From the NCBI RefSeq assembly GCF_003946145.1, contig NZ_RHOC01000003.1:62001-126000 (forward strand): 64,000 nt of DNA, in the 5' to 3' direction. The notes beneath the pieces were generated by a model. It was not told where the DNA came from. It worked only from the letters and a program-made list of their open reading frames with translations, and ran no database searches. Below are positions 53,837 through 62,909 of the stretch, piece by piece. The position numbers and the translations under genes are program-made. Every line of letters begins with the position of its first letter. The stretch's first letter is position 1. Source of the DNA: Levilactobacillus huananensis. GTDB lineage: Bacteria > Bacillota > Bacilli > Lactobacillales > Lactobacillaceae.

Positions 53837-54050
53837 AAGTAATTCCTTCTTTCTGAAGTAAGTTCATGTTAGAATAACAAGTTGTTAGGGGTCACCAATA
53901 AAACCAAAAAAGGTTAGGACTTTAAGTTAGTTTTTAGTTTGATGTGTAGAATAGTATTGTAAGCGTTAAATTAACGGGGAAGAGCGGAAAGAGATCGAAT
54001 TAATCTGCGGCATATCAGGCTTGATGACTAATTGAATGGAGGAATTATCT

Positions 54051-54545
54051 ATGAGACTCCTAGATTTAAGTGGACAACAATTCGGCAGACTGACGGTTAT
54101 TCGTCGTGACGGAACCGCAAAAAACGGAAATGCCACCTGGCTGTGTAAATGTAGCTGTGGACGCTTGGTGACGGTTGATAGTTACCGGCTACGCCATGGT
54201 ATCACAGTCAGTTGCGGTTGCTACCGCCGCGACATTAGTAAGGCACGGTTGACTCAGGATCCCCGGACGCGTAAGCAAATTGGGAATGCTACCAACCTGC
54301 CGTTGGTTAATGGCTCTAACGTTGCGGCCTTAACGAAGATTAGTTCCCGCAACATTTCGGGGGTTATTGGGGTTAGCTTCGATAAACGCTCCGGAAAGTG
54401 GGCTGCACGCTTATTCTACCACGGTCGCTACGTGTTGAATCAAACTTTTAGTAATTTTGACGATGCAGTGGCCGCACGGCGACGAGCAGAGCAACAACTC
54501 GTGAAAAATAATCAAGTTCAACTGGAGGAAACGGTCGAGGGTTAA
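54051..54545 (+). CDS. AP2-domain protein with Cys-rich N-terminus (mobile-element type)
   Basis: The product has 164 residues from ATG 54051, eight bases after GGAGG. The N-terminal part has a Cys cluster (WLCKCSCGRLV and TVSCGCYRRD), like the zinc-binding start of phage HNH/AP2 proteins. The C-terminal part (about 105-150) is an AP2 DNA-binding domain: ISGVIGVSFDKRSGKWAARL and YHGRYVLNQTFSNFDDAVAA. No HNH motif lies between them. Such genes are typical of phages and homing elements; no other phage gene is adjacent, so this is a stray or domesticated copy. Its role is unknown. Confidence 0.8.
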   Translation: MRLLDLSGQQFGRLTVIRRDGTAKNGNATWLCKCSCGRLVTVDSYRLRHGITVSCGCYRRDISKARLTQDPRTRKQIGNATNLPLVNGSNVAALTKISSRNISGVIGVSFDKRSGKWAARLFYHGRYVLNQTFSNFDDAVAARRRAEQQLVKNNQVQLEETVEG

Positions 54546-54571
54546 GGGCGGTCTCAAGTTGAAACGAAACC

Positions 54572-54600
54572 AAGTCATCTTTAGATAGGTGGCTTTTTTG
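54572..54600 (+). terminator. Terminator after AP2-domain gene
   Basis: AGTCATCT pairs with AGGTGGCT (one G-U), followed by six T's. Confidence 0.75.
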
Positions 54601-54674
54601 TTAGGGATGCTTGACGTTGGTGACTGGGGCCGATATGCTTGGAAAAAGAGATTAGATGAGAGAGGCGTGATGAG

Positions 54675-56060
54675 ATGGCGTATCGAGAAGAAACGGATAC
54701 TATTGGCACGGTGAAGGTTCCCGCGACGGCATTGTGGGGTCCTCAGACGGAGCGGAGTCGTCACAATTTTACGACGGGACCACTGATGCCCTTGCCAGTC
54801 ATTCGGGCCCTCCTGCGGATTAAACGGGCAGCAGCGGTGGCAAATCGCGACCTGGGTGAGATTCAAGAACAGAAGGCCCAGTTGATTATCCAGGCGGTGG
54901 ACACCTTATCGGCTTTAGATGATGCTAAACTCCAACAAGATTTTCCGCTTCACGTCTACCAGACAGGTTCGGGGACACAGACCAATATGAACGTCAATGA
55001 GGTTATCGCGCACCAGACACAACGGCTTGATGTGACCAGCGGGGTTCTGGCTAATGATGATGTCAATCACAGTCAAAGCTCCAACGATACTTTTCCCACA
55101 GCGATGACGATCACGGCGGCTGTAGCAGTTCGAGACTTGTTGTCGATAGTAGATAGGTTAATTGCCGAATTTCAAAAGAAGGAAGAAGCCTATCAACATG
55201 TCGTCAAAGTCGGGCGTACGCACCTTCAAGACGCGACACCGCTGACCTTTGGCCAGGAGGTTAGTGGATGGGTCAGCATGCTGACCCATGACCGTGATTA
55301 TCTGAAGACTTTGGCGCCAACACTATTGGAATTACCGATTGGAGGAACTGCTGTCGGAACGGGTCTGAATGCCGCTCCGGGTTTTGCGATTGCGGTGACA
55401 ACGCAATTAGCCACGGATTACGATCTGGCATTTACCGCTAAGACCAATAAATTCTTTGGCTTGGCCGCTCATTCCGGATTGACAGTCGTGCATGGTGCGC
55501 TGACCACGCTGGCCAGTGATCTCATGAAGATTGCCAATGATATCCGTTTTCTGGCGAGTGGTCCGCGGGCTGGATATGGTGAGCTGGCTATCCCAGCTAA
55601 TGAGCCGGGATCTTCGATCATGCCAGGAAAGGTCAATCCAACGCAAGCTGAAGCGTTAACGATGGCGGCGACGCGAGTGATGGGAAATGATGTCGTCATG
55701 ACTGTCGCAGCGTCTCAAGGTAATTTTGAAATGAATGTGTACAAGCCCATCTTGATCGCTACTTTTTTGGAATCGACGGATGTTCTGTCTGGGACGATTG
55801 AAGGATTTACCACAAAACTTGTTGCAGGACTGACCGTCAATGCAGATCGGATGGCAGCATTAGTTGACCAGTCCTTAATGTTAGTCACCGCCTTATCACC
55901 TCACATTGGCTACCATGCCAGTGCGGCGATTGCGCAGGAAGCTGAACGCTCAGGGAAAACATTACGTGAGGTGGCCTTGCAATCAGGCAAGGTGACCGCC
56001 GAGCAGTTTTCGGCTTGGGTTGATCCGCTGAAGATGACTAATGTGGACCGCCAAAAATAA
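54675..56060 (+). CDS. fumC: Class II fumarate hydratase
   Basis: The product has 461 residues with AGAGGCG upstream of ATG. Fumarase/aspartase motifs include TGSGTQTNMNVNEVIAH near 98, GRTHLQDATP near 184 and GSSIMPGKVNPTQAEA near 313 with the catalytic Ser. It interconverts fumarate and malate. In lactobacilli with a partial citrate cycle it serves succinate or aspartate metabolism. It is transcribed alone. Confidence 0.96.
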   Translation: MAYREETDTIGTVKVPATALWGPQTERSRHNFTTGPLMPLPVIRALLRIKRAAAVANRDLGEIQEQKAQLIIQAVDTLSALDDAKLQQDFPLHVYQTGSGTQTNMNVNEVIAHQTQRLDVTSGVLANDDVNHSQSSNDTFPTAMTITAAVAVRDLLSIVDRLIAEFQKKEEAYQHVVKVGRTHLQDATPLTFGQEVSGWVSMLTHDRDYLKTLAPTLLELPIGGTAVGTGLNAAPGFAIAVTTQLATDYDLAFTAKTNKFFGLAAHSGLTVVHGALTTLASDLMKIANDIRFLASGPRAGYGELAIPANEPGSSIMPGKVNPTQAEALTMAATRVMGNDVVMTVAASQGNFEMNVYKPILIATFLESTDVLSGTIEGFTTKLVAGLTVNADRMAALVDQSLMLVTALSPHIGYHASAAIAQEAERSGKTLREVALQSGKVTAEQFSAWVDPLKMTNVDRQK

Positions 56061-56072
56061 TAAGCTGAATGT

Positions 56073-56112
56073 AACCACGAGTGATGAGTAACGATCAATC
56101 GTGGTTTTTAAG
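56073..56112 (+). terminator. Terminator after fumC
   Basis: AACCACGA pairs with TCGTGGTT, followed by TTTT. Confidence 0.75.
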
Positions 56113-56313
56113 TGCTGAAAAACTGGGCGGGAAAGTTGCCTGGAACAAGCAGTTTATATGTCTGTCACGTGTTTGTGAAGATATTTGAGATAAATTTGGT
56201 GTTACGACCGGGTACGTTGCAGGGATATCTGTATGATGTCGTGTGATCACCCTATCTGGATCATTATCGCTGTGAATGGCGGTATCGTGACTTGCTGGTC
56301 CAGTACCTAGTAT

Positions 56314-56354
56314 TAAAAAAAGCGGCGTGAAGTTAAAAGCTTCATGCCGTTTGA
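56314..56354 (-). terminator. Terminator of the 127-residue membrane protein gene
   Basis: On the minus strand CGGCATGAAG pairs with CTTCACGCCG, followed by seven T's. Confidence 0.88.
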
Positions 56355-56372
56355 CGATCCATTTATCAAGGC

Positions 56373-56756
56373 TCAGCGACCCATATGAGGGGTCCAACGT
56401 CGCCAGTCAGTGAGGACATAAGTGGCACCAGTTGCAACCAGTCCAGCTAATAAGACAATGCCGAGGCGATTCAAAATATGTGACCAGCTGGTTGTCGGCG
56501 TGCCGGCATCTTGTTTAACTGCGGACCAACGTAGTGGAATCGTTGCTGCCCGCGTGATTACCGTGTGAGAAACTGGGGCTAAACGGTAGGAGTCGGTGGC
56601 AATAGTTGACCCAGAGGCCACCAACTTAGGTCGTTCGATAGGGAGATTATCATTGACTGGCAGTCGGTCAGCGTGACCTATCACCGGCGAAGCCAGAATG
56701 AGTAACCCAAAGCAACCAATTACAGCAACGATACCAGTGCGCCAGAACTTTTTCAT
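56373..56756 (-). CDS. Small exported protein with C-terminal membrane helix
   Basis: The product has 127 residues behind CTGGAGGG. The signal-like N-terminus (MKKFWRTGIVAVIGCFGLLI, cleavage after GHA near 29) is followed by a short outer segment and a membrane helix (about 96-114) with a basic tail. Its N-terminus resembles that of the LPXTG protein at 58506-59567. I do not recognise a domain. It has its own terminator. Confidence 0.65.
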   Translation of the reverse strand: MKKFWRTGIVAVIGCFGLLILASPVIGHADRLPVNDNLPIERPKLVASGSTIATDSYRLAPVSHTVITRAATIPLRWSAVKQDAGTPTTSWSHILNRLGIVLLAGLVATGATYVLTDWRRWTPHMGR

Positions 56757-56886
56757 AAAATCACCCTCCAGTCAAATATGGGAACTCTTCTTTACTGGCA
56801 ACGACCATAACTTACCACCTTTAGTGAGGAGGGGGGAGATCATGGTTCTTATTAGTTAGGTAGATGGCCAGACTAGATCTGAGATC

Positions 56887-56915
56887 AAAAAAGGACGACT
56901 ATTATCAGTCGTCCC
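56887..56915 (-). terminator. Terminator of NlpC/P60 gene
   Basis: On the minus strand GGACGAC pairs with GTCGTCC, followed by six T's. Confidence 0.9.
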
Positions 56916-56927
56916 GCAAATTAAAGA

Positions 56928-57500
56928 TTAGTTTAGGGTGATGTAGTAGCTAGGTGCCCAGTAGGTTTGACTGAAGACGCCAATCCCATCATTTTCGTTC
57001 TGGGCAGCCACGTATTGACCGTTGCCTAAGGAAATTCCATCATGGTAAGGGGCACTTTCGGAACCCCAGAACAGGATGGCACCAGCTGGCGCATTAGCCA
57101 CGTCATAGTGGTGTGTGCCTAGGGTTGTTTGCTGATAGGTAGTCCGGGCACTCAGGCCAAAGGCATACTGAACCAAGCCTGAACAGTCAAAGCCAGATAA
57201 GCTGCTACCGCCGTAGACATAAGGAACGCCACTCTTGGCAACTGATAAGGCTTTGGCCACAGCGCCAGAAGCATTGCTAGTAGTTGCTGTATTGACAGTA
57301 TTCGCTGCTTGACCACTCGTGTGTGTGTAGCTCGTATTCGTGGTTGACCCAGTTGTAGCCGTGGTTACTTGCGTTGTTTGGGTTTGTGGCGTTGAAGTCG
57401 TCATATGGGCCGAAGCTGTTTGCGTGCCAGCCAGTAACATGGCCGCTGCCCCTAAGGTACCGATTAAGATCTTTACAGTAGTTGTATTGATAATGTTCAC
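56928..57500 (-). CDS. Secreted NlpC/P60 endopeptidase
   Basis: The product has 190 residues. A signal peptide (about 9-32, ending ASA) and a Thr/Ser/Asn-rich linker precede an NlpC/P60 domain (about 80-190): GVPYVYGGSSLSGFDCSGLV with the catalytic Cys, and SAPYHDGISLGNG with the His. It should cut stem peptides in peptidoglycan. The annotated GTG at 57500 has GGAG directly in front of it, too close; an ATT three codons in (57494) would have normal spacing. It is a single gene. Confidence 0.88.
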   Translation of the reverse strand: MNIINTTTVKILIGTLGAAAMLLAGTQTASAHMTTSTPQTQTTQVTTATTGSTTNTSYTHTSGQAANTVNTATTSNASGAVAKALSVAKSGVPYVYGGSSLSGFDCSGLVQYAFGLSARTTYQQTTLGTHHYDVANAPAGAILFWGSESAPYHDGISLGNGQYVAAQNENDGIGVFSQTYWAPSYYITLN

Positions 57501-57657
57501 TCCGCTTTTTTTGTATTTGGTATCGCAATTAACTAACGATAAGGTCAGTATACCTGGTAAATTTTGCGAGAGGGTTGCGTCGAGATGACAAATGAAGACA
57601 GTTCGATTACCAATATGACGGCGGTGCCGAATCAGTCATGTATTCAGTTGTTGAACT

Positions 57658-57693
57658 AAAAAAAGCATGTGTTACCAAACGGTAATCATGCTT
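57658..57693 (-). terminator. Terminator of the Nim-like gene
   Basis: On the minus strand AGCATG-att-ACC pairs with GGT-aac-ACATGCT, followed by seven T's. Confidence 0.88.
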
Positions 57694-57727
57694 TAGATTA
57701 TATTCAAATTAATGTTGAAACGGTGAA

Positions 57728-58207
57728 CTAATCAGTAGACAGGTGACTGGAGCGCTTGCCCGTGACGTGGTCCAATGACATTTCGTAAACGGCAAAATTT
57801 CCTTTTTCAGAGGCGATGTATTCGCGACCACCCTTGAGCAGACCAGGTGCGTATTTTTCGGAGGTTAACTCCATCGCATGCTGCATGACTTCAGGGTCAG
57901 TCACTAGGGTCGCAGTTCCGAATGCAATCACACTAGTGTAGTACATCGTGTAAGATTTAGATTGAACGGAGTGGCTGCCAACGACGGACAAAGAAATCTT
58001 TTGATGATGGGTTAATAAGTCGTTTTTGAGTCCGGTTGTTGCACCATGGAAATAAATTTTATTGCCATCATAAACATAGCTAATTGGCACAGAATAAGGA
58101 TATTCTTCGCCCCATAAGGCCAAGGTGCCATAGTCGGCTTTTTTTAGAATTTGTTCTGAATCAGTATCTGAGAGCTGTTGTTTAGCTAAACGCATGTCAC
58201 GAAACAT
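57728..58207 (-). CDS. Pyridoxamine-phosphate-oxidase-fold flavoprotein (NimA-like)
   Basis: The product has 159 residues from ATG 58207 behind TTGGAGGAA. The split-barrel fold is shown by YGTLALWGEEYPYSVPISYVY, IYFHGATTGLKNDLL and YYTSVIAFGTATLV, as in nitroimidazole-resistance-like and other FMN-binding proteins. It probably binds FMN and reduces an unknown substrate. It is transcribed alone; an extended -10 (TGCTATAAT, minus strand, near 58297) fits. Confidence 0.85.
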   Translation of the reverse strand: MFRDMRLAKQQLSDTDSEQILKKADYGTLALWGEEYPYSVPISYVYDGNKIYFHGATTGLKNDLLTHHQKISLSVVGSHSVQSKSYTMYYTSVIAFGTATLVTDPEVMQHAMELTSEKYAPGLLKGGREYIASEKGNFAVYEMSLDHVTGKRSSHLSTD

Positions 58208-58505
58208 AGGCGATTCCTCCAAAGTCGTTAATTGTCAGTGACCATGAATGCTTTTGTAATCTCTAAAAAGTTATGATGATTGCTGACTGTTCTAATTATA
58301 GCACTTTATTGTAATTGCAACATAACAAACAAAGCATGCAAACGATGGGTGTGAGAGCCATAAATCACGAGTTGTGGCGAGCGATTTATGATGAGATGTT
58401 CAGTGCTTATGTCGCTAGAAAAATAAATTAGTAATCTATTATAGGGGGTGAGCAAATTAGAGAGAGAAGAGCCTCTGTGATTAGCAGCGGCTCTCAGGGA
58501 AAGAA
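58208..58505. other. 298-base intergenic region
   Basis: No gene is seen. It contains the promoter of the Nim-like gene and, at 58464-58494, a hairpin for the LPXTG gene. Confidence 0.55.
58464..58494 (-). terminator. Terminator of the LPXTG gene
   Basis: On the minus strand AGAGCC pairs with GGCTCT, followed by a mixed pyrimidine tail (TCTCTCTC), so it is weaker than the others. Confidence 0.55.
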
Positions 58506-59567
58506 TTAATGTTCTTTACGCAAGTGGTACCCAATATATCCGAATCCAAGACTAAGTGTGAGTAGACCAAGTCCTAAAATGATCAAGTTCTGGTTTGTGT
58601 GTTCGCTCGTTTGTGGTAGGATCTTCATTTGCTGATTGGAAGAAGGGGTGGTTGCACTATTTGAACTCTTTGATGAGGAATATTGACCAGATTGTTCAAT
58701 GGACCCTCCTGCACCACCAGAGACAGTTGGAACGCTGGTTCCTGGATGTCCTGGAGTCGTCACTGTTGGTTTTTCTGGATTAGTGATGCCGGGAACTGAA
58801 GGGGTAGGATGAGGTACAGTAACTCCTGGTACTTCGGGTTCTTCTGGGTCCTTAGGTTCTTCAGGTTCTGGGATTTCGGTTCCAGGATTTTCAGGGCCAG
58901 GTGTTTCGGTCCCAGGGTTCTCAGGGCCAGGCGTTTCGGTTCCGGGGTTCTCGGTCCCAGGATTTTCAGGCTCTGGTTCAGGTTCTGGTTGAGGTTCTGG
59001 TTCAGGCTCTGGTTCAGGTTCTGGTTGAGGTTCTGGTTCAGGTTCAGGTTCTGGTTCAGGTTCTGGTTCGGGCTCTGGTTCAGGCCCTGGTTCAGGGTCT
59101 CCTTCTATCCCAGGCCCCTCCGTTCCGGGTTTTGAAGGGACATATGGAATGTTAAGTCCGCCGTATCGAGAGTGACCGGTCGTGAAGTAATTATTAAAGG
59201 TAATGATACCTGTGTTTTGAAATGCTGGAATATGAACTTTTCCGGCAGAAGTTACGCCCATCTTCAATGGAAAATTAAAGTCCCCATCACAGTGAACATT
59301 AGCAGGAAGGTAGAAGTACATCACATCGCCACTTTTGATAGGAATCGAGTTGTCAATGGTCCATCTATAACGCACAGTGAACTTTAAATTTTCGAGATTT
59401 TCAGTGTGGGAATAAATTTTTCCATTGGAACCGACAATGACGGCATCTTCGGCTTGTAATCCTTTTCCTTGAACGACTTTGGCTTCACCGATAACTGAAG
59501 GGGTAGCTAGTAAAAAGCCAATCAGTCCCGATGCTGCTAATAAACTAAAACGCCAAAATTTTTTCAT
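58506..59567 (-). CDS. LPXTG-anchored surface protein with Pro/Glu stalk
   Basis: The product has 353 residues behind TAGGAGGA. It has a signal peptide (1-30), an N-terminal beta-rich domain (about 31-150) with [20 protein letters not shown] that looks like an Ig-like adhesin head, a long stalk of EP/QP dipeptides and then [10 protein letters not shown] units (about 155-245), a Thr/Ser-rich part and a sorting signal LPQTS near 319 with a membrane helix. The stalk places the small head away from the wall. Ligand unknown. It is a single gene on the minus strand. Confidence 0.85.
   Translation of the reverse strand: MKKFWRFSLLAASGLIGFLLATPSVIGEAKVVQGKGLQAEDAVIVGSNGKIYSHTENLENLKFTVRYRWTIDNSIPIKSGDVMYFYLPANVHCDGDFNFPLKMGVTSAGKVHIPAFQNTGIITFNNYFTTGHSRYGGLNIPYVPSKPGTEGPGIEGDPEPGPEPEPEPEPEPEPEPEPEPQPEPEPEPEPEPQPEPEPEPENPGTENPGTETPGPENPGTETPGPENPGTEIPEPEEPKDPEEPEVPGVTVPHPTPSVPGITNPEKPTVTTPGHPGTSVPTVSGGAGGSIEQSGQYSSSKSSNSATTPSSNQQMKILPQTSEHTNQNLIILGLGLLTLSLGFGYIGYHLRKEH
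58840..59110 (-). repeat. Low-complexity Pro/Glu repeat region
   Basis: Imperfect 6-bp units encode EP or QP, followed by 24-30 bp units encoding [10 protein letters not shown]-like blocks, forming the stalk of the LPXTG protein. Confidence 0.85.
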
Positions 59568-60012
59568 GACTAATTCCTCCTAAACGATTAGTTTTGGTTC
59601 CTCCTCAGCACACAAAAAATAACATGTTCATAGGATAAACGTTTATAAAGGACATTTGTTTGTTAACTAGCCGAATGATGTATGTAAGTTGCCACGACAG
59701 CGATGTTCGTCGATTTAGTGTTAGGGGTAGACGATTGTCACGACAATATAATGGACTTTTCAAGGCCAATCTGGTTGGTATGCCTTATGTCCAACAAGTT
59801 AGTGGATAGTTAAGTCCTCTCAAGGGTGACCGGGTGATATTGTAAAGGAGTGGCAGAAAACGGGCATGGCGTAGATTTCTAATGATAAAAAGATACCGTC
59901 GGGTTGAAATCATTTTGAGTCAGAATATGGCTAGAAAGCCATGGAAAATATAAAAAAAGCCCGTCATAACGGCCGATCTATCAGCCAGTTACAACGGGGT
60001 TAAAATTATTTA
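59568..60012. other. 445-base intergenic region
   Basis: No protein gene is seen. It holds the promoter region of the LPXTG gene, an isolated TATAAT near 59745 with no gene downstream, and the tmRNA terminator at 59952-60000. Confidence 0.55.
59952..60000 (-). terminator. Terminator of ssrA
   Basis: On the minus strand ACCCCGTT and the downstream GACGGGCT form the outer stem with an inner TAAC/GTTA helix, followed by seven T's. Confidence 0.85.
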
Positions 60013-60380
60013 TGGAGCCGGCGGGGATCGAACCCGCGTCCTAGCATATTGCCACCTCAACGTCTACACGCATAGGCAGACTATTTGAATTTTCGCTGAG
60101 CAACTTGCCGTCTGTCAGGGCCCTCATGCTCAGCTAACCTGATTTTTCTCTTCTAACGTACTTCAGGTGGGAGTCGTTAGCGTAAGCCCGTTAAATTTAG
60201 GACCCAGATCTAGACCGCGGGCAAGCCTAGGAGGATCTACGTTAAGCGCCTATTAAGCAGCTAAAGCGTAAGAATTGTTATTATTTTTTGCAGTTATAAT
60301 AAACTGGACCTTTTAACGTAGATGCCGCTACGGCGCGCAGCTCAGGCTCAACCTATACCAGTCGAATCCAGAACGGCCCC
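60013..60380 (-). ncRNA. ssrA: tmRNA (SsrA)
   Basis: The gene is 368 nt with encoded CCA. The 5' end GGGGCCGTTCTGGATTCGAC and the 3' end CGGGTTCGATCCCCGCCGGC plus TCCA form the alanyl-tRNA-like part. The tag frame (60253-60291, minus) reads AKNNNNSYALAA and stops at TAA; its first codon GCA is the resume codon. It works with SmpB (gene at 16443-16916) to free stalled ribosomes and tag proteins for ClpP-type proteases. Confidence 0.98.
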
Positions 60381-60396
60381 ATGACAATACTGTTCT

Positions 60397-60425
60397 AGTC
60401 TACCATAATGTTGCGCTGCTGCAAA
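60397..60425 (-). promoter_or_regulatory. Promoter of ssrA
   Basis: -35 TTTGCA and -10 TAGACT are separated by 17 bp on the minus strand, 17 bases before the RNA start. Confidence 0.7.
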
Positions 60426-60516
60426 CAATTTACCTTGTCGGGGGCGAATTTAAGGAAAATTTCCATCTCACGGTATAGTATAATAGGTAGTTAAGGAACC
60501 ACATGGCTAAGGGACT

Positions 60517-60613
60517 GCCGGTAAAAGTTACAGAATCTTCATTATTCCATCATGACGCCTTCTGATTATCCTGTTAATTTCAGGACACTATGGCGCACCG
60601 ACCTTTTACCGGC
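60517..60613 (+). promoter_or_regulatory. Long-range inverted repeat in the response-regulator leader
   Basis: GCCGGTAAAAG (60517-60527) and CTTTTACCGGC (60603-60613) are perfect 11-bp complements enclosing 75 bases, in a leader of about 155 nt that starts after TATAAT (60479-60484). A smaller CCTG/CAGG hairpin lies inside. It ends 34 bases before the start codon. Confidence 0.55.
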
Positions 60614-60647
60614 CCCGAATTTAGTAGCCCTAACTTTGGAGGTCACA

Positions 60648-61382
60648 ATGAAGTTATTAATGATTGAAGATAACCATTCGGTGTCACAGATGATGTCGAT
60701 GTTTTTTAAAAAGGAACAATGGGATGCGGAGTTTGCCTACGATGGTAATGAGGCCGTGAAGCTTTTTGCAGCTTCACCTAATGACTGGGATATGGTCACG
60801 TTGGACTTGAACCTTCCAGGACTAGATGGCATGCAGGTTAGTGCGGAAATTCGAAAGTTATCACCAACCGTGCCGATTATTATGCTGACGGCTCGTGATT
60901 CAGAAAGTGATCAGGTCTTAGGTCTTGAGATGGGGGCGGACGACTACGTGACAAAGCCCTTCAGTCCAATTACGTTAATTGCGCGGATTAAGGCTTTACA
61001 TCGGCGGGCAGAGCTGGGACCGACCACTAAGACAACGGCAACCGAGTCGTTAGATGATACAGAAGCTTTTGACGTGGTGACGGAAAACTTTAAGCTGAAT
61101 ACCAAGACTCGTGAAGCCTACCTCAATGGCCAGCAAATTCACGATTTGACTCCCAAAGAATTCGATCTGTTGAAGACCTTAGCTCAGAAGCCACGGCAGG
61201 TCTTCTCCCGTGAACAGCTTTTGCAACTGGTCTGGGATTACGAATACTATGGAGATGAACGGACCGTGGACGCTCATATTAAGAAACTCCGACAAAAAAT
61301 TGAAAAGGTTGGCCCTCAGATTATTCAAACGGTTTGGGGGGTGGGTTATAAATTTGATGATAGTGGAGCCGATCAGCGATGA
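60648..61382 (+). CDS. OmpR-family response regulator
   Basis: The product has 244 residues from ATG 60648 behind TTGGAGG; the longer frame from 60552 lies in the structured leader. The receiver domain (1-120) has the acidic pair ED and the phosphorylated Asp53 in TLDLNLPGLDG, and MLTAR and KPFSP further on. The C-terminal winged helix (about 145-240) is OmpR/PhoB-type with LTPKEFDLLKTLAQ and DERTVDAHIKKLRQKI. It overlaps the kinase gene by 4 bases. It resembles YclJ/ArlR-type regulators; the signal is unknown. Confidence 0.95.
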   Translation: MKLLMIEDNHSVSQMMSMFFKKEQWDAEFAYDGNEAVKLFAASPNDWDMVTLDLNLPGLDGMQVSAEIRKLSPTVPIIMLTARDSESDQVLGLEMGADDYVTKPFSPITLIARIKALHRRAELGPTTKTTATESLDDTEAFDVVTENFKLNTKTREAYLNGQQIHDLTPKEFDLLKTLAQKPRQVFSREQLLQLVWDYEYYGDERTVDAHIKKLRQKIEKVGPQIIQTVWGVGYKFDDSGADQR

Positions 61383-62848
61383 AGTTAATGTATCAACAAA
61401 TGCTAGGGTTCTTTGCGGCCATCATGATTATCCTAATTATCATGGGGGTCTCGTACTCACAGATGACTCGGCACATGGTTTACAGCAACACCTGGAATTC
61501 TCTTGAGAAGTATTCCAATAGTTTGATTGAGCAGTCCCTGCGGATTAACTCCGAGGACAGTCACGATGTGGATTTCGATACAGAGTCTTTGGAAAGTAGC
61601 GAACAGTTACTTCAGAATCAGGCGGTGAGCACCACCATTTACAGTGCAAGTAACAAGGTGGTTTTCCCGGCTAACGTCTACCAACAGGCTATCAACCAGT
61701 CAGATTGGAAGAAACTTAAACAAAATAAGATTATTCACAAGGTCGTCGACAAACGGGTTCGCACCAAGAATGGTCGAATCAGTCCCGCGATGACCGAAGT
61801 CATGAAGCCCTACTTCTACAATCATCGACTAGTGGCGGTTGTCGTGATGGGGGCCTTCGTGTCTGACATCAATACCAGTGTCAATCAGATTAACCGCAAC
61901 CTGATTCGAGCCCTCTTAGTGTCTATTGTAGTGGCGATCGTGGCCAGCTATTTGCTAGCTCGGTACTACACGTCACGGATTAATCAACTTCGAAAGGCTA
62001 CCAATCAGGTTGCCAAAGGAAACTATGACGTCGAAATGGCCAGTCGCAATCGTGATGAGATTGATGACTTGATTAACGATTTCAATGGCATGACGCATTC
62101 GTTAAAAGACTCACAAGAAGAGATTCAACGACAAGAACAACGACGACGAGAATTTATGGCCAACGCCTCTCATGAGATGCGAACACCGTTGACCACAATT
62201 AACGGGCTTCTCGAAGGTTTAGCCTACAACGCCATCCCCGAGGAGAGCAAAGAAGAGAGTATCGACCTGATGCGGAGTGAAACCAGTCGGTTAATCCGGT
62301 TGGTCAACGAAAACCTGGATTATGAGAAGATTCGGTCCAACCAGATTTCACTCAATCTCCATGAATTTAATGCCGTAGATGCGCTCCATAATATTGTTGA
62401 ACAGTTGAAACAGAAGGCTGATGACAGTGACGATCAGTTGGAGTTACAGGCGCCTCAGAAAATTCCGGTTTACGCCGACTACGACCGATTCGTGCAAATT
62501 ATGTTTAACATCACGCAGAATGCCATCCAGTTTACCCAGCAGGGGACCATTACCATTTCCGCACAGCGTGGCTATGAGGAAACGATCGTGAAGGTTGCCG
62601 ATACGGGGATGGGGATGTCTGATGAACAACTGCAAAACATTTGGGAACGTTACTACAAGGCCGATCCTTCCCGGAAGAATACTAAATATGGGGAATCTGG
62701 TTTGGGACTTTCGATCGTTCACCAGCTGGTTCAGCTGCATCATGGTAAGATTAGTGTGACGAGTAAGGAGCACCATGGGACCACGTTTACTGTGATCTTC
62801 CCTGATCAACACCAGACAAACTCTCAAAGAGCGAAGACAAATTCATAA
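61379..62848 (+). CDS. Sensor histidine kinase
   Basis: The product has 489 residues. Two membrane helices (about 8-28 and 176-197) enclose an outer sensor region of about 145 residues. A HAMP domain follows (about 198-250), then HisKA with His265 in ANASHEMRTP and a HATPase domain with MFNITQNAIQFTQQGTI (N box), VADTGMGMSDEQ (G1) and GESGLGLSIVHQL (G2). All catalytic motifs are intact. It pairs with the overlapping upstream regulator. Confidence 0.95.
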   Translation: MKLMYQQMLGFFAAIMIILIIMGVSYSQMTRHMVYSNTWNSLEKYSNSLIEQSLRINSEDSHDVDFDTESLESSEQLLQNQAVSTTIYSASNKVVFPANVYQQAINQSDWKKLKQNKIIHKVVDKRVRTKNGRISPAMTEVMKPYFYNHRLVAVVVMGAFVSDINTSVNQINRNLIRALLVSIVVAIVASYLLARYYTSRINQLRKATNQVAKGNYDVEMASRNRDEIDDLINDFNGMTHSLKDSQEEIQRQEQRRREFMANASHEMRTPLTTINGLLEGLAYNAIPEESKEESIDLMRSETSRLIRLVNENLDYEKIRSNQISLNLHEFNAVDALHNIVEQLKQKADDSDDQLELQAPQKIPVYADYDRFVQIMFNITQNAIQFTQQGTITISAQRGYEETIVKVADTGMGMSDEQLQNIWERYYKADPSRKNTKYGESGLGLSIVHQLVQLHHGKISVTSKEHHGTTFTVIFPDQHQTNSQRAKTNS

Positions 62849-62909
62849 ATTCCCCGGTGATCAGGGTGTTCCCGTGATACAATGAGAAGAATCATTAAGG
62901 AGGAAACTT

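Larger units (their letters stand above)
56061..56372. other. Intergenic region after fumC
   Basis: It holds the fumC terminator (56073-56112) and the terminator of the next minus-strand gene (56314-56354). Nothing coding is seen between them. Confidence 0.6.

Noticed and set aside
54411-54866. 151-codon minus-strand frame between AP2 gene and fumC
   Set aside because: It crosses two well-supported plus-strand genes and a terminator and shows no domain.
59740-59760. Isolated TATAAT as promoter of a small RNA
   Set aside because: No acceptable -35 box at the right distance and no terminator before the ssrA region.
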